Positions 6,598 to 9,295 of a DNA stretch of 9,295 nucleotides are shown here, in pieces. The stretch is from positions 1 through 9,295 of the forward strand of contig CAMWWR010000042.1 in the NCBI GenBank assembly GCA_947178045.1. The letters run 5' to 3'. The notes beneath the pieces were generated by a model. It was not told the origin of the DNA, searched no databases, and saw only the letters and a list, made by a program, of their open reading frames with translations. The stretch comes from an uncultured Clostridia bacterium. GTDB taxonomy: Bacteria; Bacillota; Clostridia; Lachnospirales; Lachnospiraceae. Made by a program: the position numbers and the translations under genes. Within the stretch, counting starts at the first letter, position 1; each line of letters starts with the position of its first letter.

Positions 6598-7377
6598 ATG
6601 ATATACCAAACGGGATCTTCCCCGGAAATAGAGGCGCTTTTCGACGGCTGGGAGGACACCATGATCTACTCCTGCCTGCAGGGTGTCATGGGGCAGATCT
6701 ATACGGATTCGCTTACACGGCCGGAGGCCGCGATGGCGATTCTCGGCGATTTCTGCTTTTTTGCGGGCAGGCCGGAGCGGGAGCTTGTGCTGTCCGTATT
6801 TGAGGTATGCGGCCGTGATTTTATGATACTGACCCCGCGGACCGGTGAATGGGAAAAGCTGATCGAGGAATGCTACGGAGAATGTGCAGAGCGGGTCGTC
6901 CGCTATGCGATCAAAAAGGAGCCGGAGGTTTTTGATGCGGTCCGTTTGCGCCGTCTGGCGGCTGCGCTGCCGGACGGCTATGCAATGAGGCGGATGGATG
7001 AGGAATTGTTTTTGCAATGCAGGCAGCTCGCGTGGTGCAGGGACTGGGTTTCACAGTATCCGGATTACGCCGCGTACCGGAGACACGGGCTCGGCGTTGT
7101 AATTCTCAAGGGGGATGAGCCTGTCTCGGGCGCTTCCTCTTATTCCGGCTATAACGGCGGCATTGAGATCGAGATCGATACCAGGGAGGATCACCGCAGA
7201 AGGGGGCTTGCCTGTGCCTGCGGGGCGGAGCTGATTCTGGAATGCCTGGAGCGGGGCCTGTATCCGAGCTGGGACGCGCAGAACCGTTGGTCCGTCGCTC
7301 TGGCGGAAAAGCTGGGCTATCATTTTGACCGGGAATACACGGCGTATGAGGTCAGGGCCGAACACAAAGAGGGTTAA
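6598..7377 (+). CDS. GNAT-family N-acetyltransferase (GNAT_acetyltran/ZmaR-like)
   Basis: The 259-residue protein resembles the clostridial GNAT_acetyltran family (Pfam PF12746), which has a family-specific N-terminal half and a C-terminal GNAT fold. The acetyl-CoA binding region is visible: the IEIEIDTRED strand (189-198) leads into HRRRGLACACG (199-209), which fits the R/Q-x-x-G-x-A/G pyrophosphate loop and following helix. Motif B is WDAQNRWSVALAEKLGY (225-241). The substrate is unknown; the family name comes from zwittermicin self-resistance, but most members are uncharacterised. The start at 6598 is chosen because AAAGGAAG (6584-6591) precedes it at good spacing; an in-frame ATG at 6574 has no ribosome site. 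It follows the his terminator, so it needs its own promoter, and I see no clear one. It ends 61 nt before the HAD gene. Confidence 0.82.
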   Translation: MIYQTGSSPEIEALFDGWEDTMIYSCLQGVMGQIYTDSLTRPEAAMAILGDFCFFAGRPERELVLSVFEVCGRDFMILTPRTGEWEKLIEECYGECAERVVRYAIKKEPEVFDAVRLRRLAAALPDGYAMRRMDEELFLQCRQLAWCRDWVSQYPDYAAYRRHGLGVVILKGDEPVSGASSYSGYNGGIEIEIDTREDHRRRGLACACGAELILECLERGLYPSWDAQNRWSVALAEKLGYHFDREYTAYEVRAEHKEG

Positions 7378-7438
7378 AGCCGCGAAGCAAAGCTGCTGCC
7401 CGCATGGCAGGGGGAGCGACGCACAAAAAGGAGATTGG

Positions 7439-8140
7439 ATGATACGAGCCGTAATTTTCGATATGTTTGAAACACTGATTACGCATTATCAAAGTCCGCT
7501 GTATTTCGGCTCTCAGATGGCGGCGGACGCCGGAATCCCGGAGGAGCGCTTTTTGGCGATCTGGAGGCCGACGGAGCACGACCGCAGCATCGGAAGAGTG
7601 ACGCTGGAGGAGGTGCTGGAGCATATTCTCCGGGAAAATCAATGCTTTTCGAAGAAGCTTCTGCAGAGGCTTGTCCAAAAGCGGACAGAGACAAAGCGGG
7701 AGTGCTTCCGCCATCTTCACCCGGAGCTCATTCCCATGCTGTCGGAGCTGAGGAAAAGAGGAATTCTTGTCGGACTGATCAGCAACTGCTATTCGGAAGA
7801 GGCAGTGGTGATCCGGGAAAGCGAGCTCTTTCCTTATTTTGACGCCGTGTTCCTGTCCGTTGAGCAGGGGGTGGAAAAGCCGGACCATGAGATCTTCCGG
7901 CGATGTATGGATAAGCTTTCGGTGAAGGCGGAGGAATGCCTGTACGTCGGAGACGGAGGAAGCTTTGAGCTGGAAACAGCGAGGGAGCTCGGGATGACGG
8001 CGGCGCAGGCCGTCTGGTATCTGCAGGAGAAAACTACGCAGCCGTCGGGACGAAAGCCGGATTTTTCGCAGCTGGAGCGGCCGTCCGATGTACTGCGCAG
8101 GCTGGACTCTTCACAACAGAAACATAAGGAGGCACTTTAA
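7439..8140 (+). CDS. HAD-superfamily hydrolase, dehalogenase/phosphatase-like
   Basis: The 233 residues contain all four haloacid-dehalogenase motifs. Motif I is VIFDMFETL with nucleophile D8; the usual second aspartate is F10, as in DxF/DxY-type members. Motif II is LISNCYSEE with S115 and N116, motif III is K147 in VEKPDHEIF, and motif IV is YVGDGGSFELETARELGM with D172. Residues of about 17-95 form the helical C1 cap. The family dephosphorylates small metabolites or, less often, dehalogenates; the F at the second Asp position makes a classical phosphatase less certain. The frame is open upstream, but the start at 7439 is preferred because AAGGAG (7428-7433) sits five bases before it and MIRAVIFD is the typical N-terminus. 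The last 20 or so residues are polar (SSQQKHK). The stop is 7 nt before the methyltransferase start. Confidence 0.87.
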   Translation: MIRAVIFDMFETLITHYQSPLYFGSQMAADAGIPEERFLAIWRPTEHDRSIGRVTLEEVLEHILRENQCFSKKLLQRLVQKRTETKRECFRHLHPELIPMLSELRKRGILVGLISNCYSEEAVVIRESELFPYFDAVFLSVEQGVEKPDHEIFRRCMDKLSVKAEECLYVGDGGSFELETARELGMTAAQAVWYLQEKTTQPSGRKPDFSQLERPSDVLRRLDSSQQKHKEAL

Positions 8141-8147
8141 GAAAGCC

Positions 8148-8849
8148 ATGAGGAATACAGATAAATTTACCAACCGTGCGGAGGCTTATGCAAAGGGACG
8201 GCCGGGCTACCCGAGGGAAGCGGTTGAAAAGATCCTTTCCTTTGCGCCGCCCGGCGCGGTGTTCGCGGATATCGGGGCCGGAACCGGAAAATTTGCGAAG
8301 GATATTGCGGAGCAGGGCTTCCGGCTGTATGCCGTCGAGCCGAACGGGGATATGCGCGCGCAGCTTGCGGTCACGCTGGAGCCGTATTCCAATGCGGAAA
8401 TCGTCGCGGGAACGGCCGAGGCGACAACACTGCCGGAGCACAGTGTTGATATTATCACCGTGGCCCACGCACTGCACTGGTTTGATCCGGAGGCCTTCCG
8501 GGCAGAATGCCTGCGCATCATAAAGCCCGGCAGCTGGATTTTTGCCATTTACAACCATGTGCCGGGCAGGGAAGCGGACGACTTTTGCAGGCGGGCGGTG
8601 GACGCGTTTTTTTCCGGGCCGGAGATATGGATGTTCGATAATCCGGTCTGCCATACGCGGGACAGCTGGCTCGCGTACATCGCCTCACAGGACGACAGCC
8701 CGCTGCCGGGCGATCCCGGCTATGCCGCGCATATAGCGGCGCTGAATGAAATTTTCGACCGCGACAGCGTGGACGGGCTGCTTCGCTGCGACAGGATAAC
8801 GGGAGTTTATGGAGGTAATTATGTATCAGCATCACAGGGAATCACTTGA
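8148..8849 (+). CDS. Class I SAM-dependent methyltransferase (Methyltransf_11-like)
   Basis: The 233-residue protein has the class I methyltransferase pattern. The N-terminus DKFTNRAEAYAKGRPGYP is typical of a widespread family of about 250 residues. Motif I is FADIGAGTGKF (39-49) for SAM, the motif II acidic residue is E64 in AVEPNGDM, GTAEATTLP (88-96) is the adenine-binding region, and VDIITVAHALHWFD (100-113) is the post-motif IV strand. The C-terminus GLLRCDRITGVYGGNY matches the family's usual end, so it is not truncated. The substrate is unknown. A good AAGGAGG (8126-8132) lies 15 nt before the ATG, longer than usual, inside the upstream gene's end. No in-frame start lies between the two; an ATG at 8088 is in frame but would add 20 residues not like the family. 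It overlaps the next gene by 29 nt. Confidence 0.88.
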   Translation: MRNTDKFTNRAEAYAKGRPGYPREAVEKILSFAPPGAVFADIGAGTGKFAKDIAEQGFRLYAVEPNGDMRAQLAVTLEPYSNAEIVAGTAEATTLPEHSVDIITVAHALHWFDPEAFRAECLRIIKPGSWIFAIYNHVPGREADDFCRRAVDAFFSGPEIWMFDNPVCHTRDSWLAYIASQDDSPLPGDPGYAAHIAALNEIFDRDSVDGLLRCDRITGVYGGNYVSASQGIT

Positions 8850-9295
8850 AAATTTAAAGAATTATTTTTCCGGAAAAGAGGAAGTGATTGCGCTGATTTT
8901 TGGCGGCTCCGTGGCGAAGGGCTGTGAGAGGCCGGACTCGGATTTGGACGCGATGGTTGTGATTACGGAAGAGGCGTATGCTCTGCGGCAGAAAAACAAT
9001 ATGACGGTAGAGACGATCGAGGGATACTGCACATACGAGGGCGGATATTTCGATGTGAAATATATGACGAAGGAATTTTTAATGGATGCGGCGAAAAAGG
9101 GAAGCGAGCCCGCGAGAAATGCATTTTTAAGTGCGAAGGTGCTGTTCAGCAGAGACCCGGAAATCGAGCAGATCGTATCCGAGATCCCGGTTTTCCAGAT
9201 GCAGGAAAAAGAAGATAAAATGCTTTCCTTTTATGCGGATTTTTGTCTGAATTATTACTATTTCCTGAAATCCTGCCCGGTGGACGGCTATATGT
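8821..9295 (+). CDS. Nucleotidyltransferase of the pol-beta superfamily, 3' end missing
   Basis: The first 158 residues are present before the window ends. They show the minimal nucleotidyltransferase active site: GGS (28-30) followed by D41 and D43 in SDLDAMVV, and a third acidic residue D78 in YFDVKYM. This is the hG[GS]x9-13DhDh signature of enzymes that transfer AMP or another nucleotide to a small molecule, RNA or protein, such as aminoglycoside adenylyltransferases and MNT-type antitoxins. The sequence past about residue 80 is helical and has no diagnostic motif that I recognise, so the substrate is open. GGAGGT (8811-8816) lies four bases upstream of the ATG. The start is inside the methyltransferase gene, so the two are likely cotranscribed. 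No HEPN partner is visible in the window; it could lie downstream. Confidence 0.8.
   Translation, partial: MYQHHRESLENLKNYFSGKEEVIALIFGGSVAKGCERPDSDLDAMVVITEEAYALRQKNNMTVETIEGYCTYEGGYFDVKYMTKEFLMDAAKKGSEPARNAFLSAKVLFSRDPEIEQIVSEIPVFQMQEKEDKMLSFYADFCLNYYYFLKSCPVDGYM

Noticed and set aside
7396..7410. CTGCC/GGCAG hairpin between the GNAT and HAD genes as a terminator
   Set aside because: Only 5 bp with no T-run; the following sequence is the HAD ribosome site.
1..9295. CRISPR arrays, tRNA or rRNA genes, insertion sequences
   Set aside because: No regularly spaced repeats, no cloverleaf-like sequence, no transposase frame and no terminal inverted repeat pair with target duplication were seen.

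Overview
The window carries part of a histidine biosynthesis operon on the + strand, followed by four small-enzyme genes on the same strand. The organism is most likely a Gram-positive Clostridia member, probably Lachnospiraceae-like. The reasons are the short HisG paired with HisZ, the fused HisIE with an extra N-terminal domain, strong AAGGAGG-type ribosome sites, a textbook TTGACA/TATAAT promoter, and fairly GC-rich coding sequence with A/T-rich regulatory stretches. This assignment is inference; no marker gene is present.

Region 1 (1-296) is a non-coding upstream region. It has several short hairpins, a tandem 12-nt repeat, a perfect sigma-A-type promoter (160-188), and a 16-nt AT-rich palindrome (202-217) just downstream of the expected transcription start, which looks like an operator. 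The first 140 bases loosely resemble the 3' part of a cobalamin riboswitch, but this is unproven.

Region 2 (297-6469) is the operon hisZ-hisG-hisD-hisB-hisA-hisIE plus a 39-residue membrane protein gene, closed by a strong intrinsic terminator (6495-6527). HisZ and HisG start the pathway. HisI and HisE carry out the two steps after HisG, HisA isomerises the product, HisB dehydrates the imidazole-glycerol phosphate made later, and HisD performs the final two oxidations. The genes for HisH, HisF, HisC and histidinol-phosphate phosphatase are absent here and must lie elsewhere if the pathway is complete. Two features stand out. HisIE carries an N-terminal HisF-like domain whose key aspartates are replaced, in exactly the place where hisF sits in Bacillus-type operons. 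The hisD-hisB gap holds overlapping perfect inverted repeats that could form alternative RNA folds or a pseudoknot next to the hisB start.

Region 3 (6598-9295) has a GNAT acetyltransferase, a HAD-family hydrolase, a class I SAM methyltransferase and a nucleotidyltransferase cut by the window edge. The last three are closely spaced or overlapping and look cotranscribed. Their substrates cannot be told from sequence.
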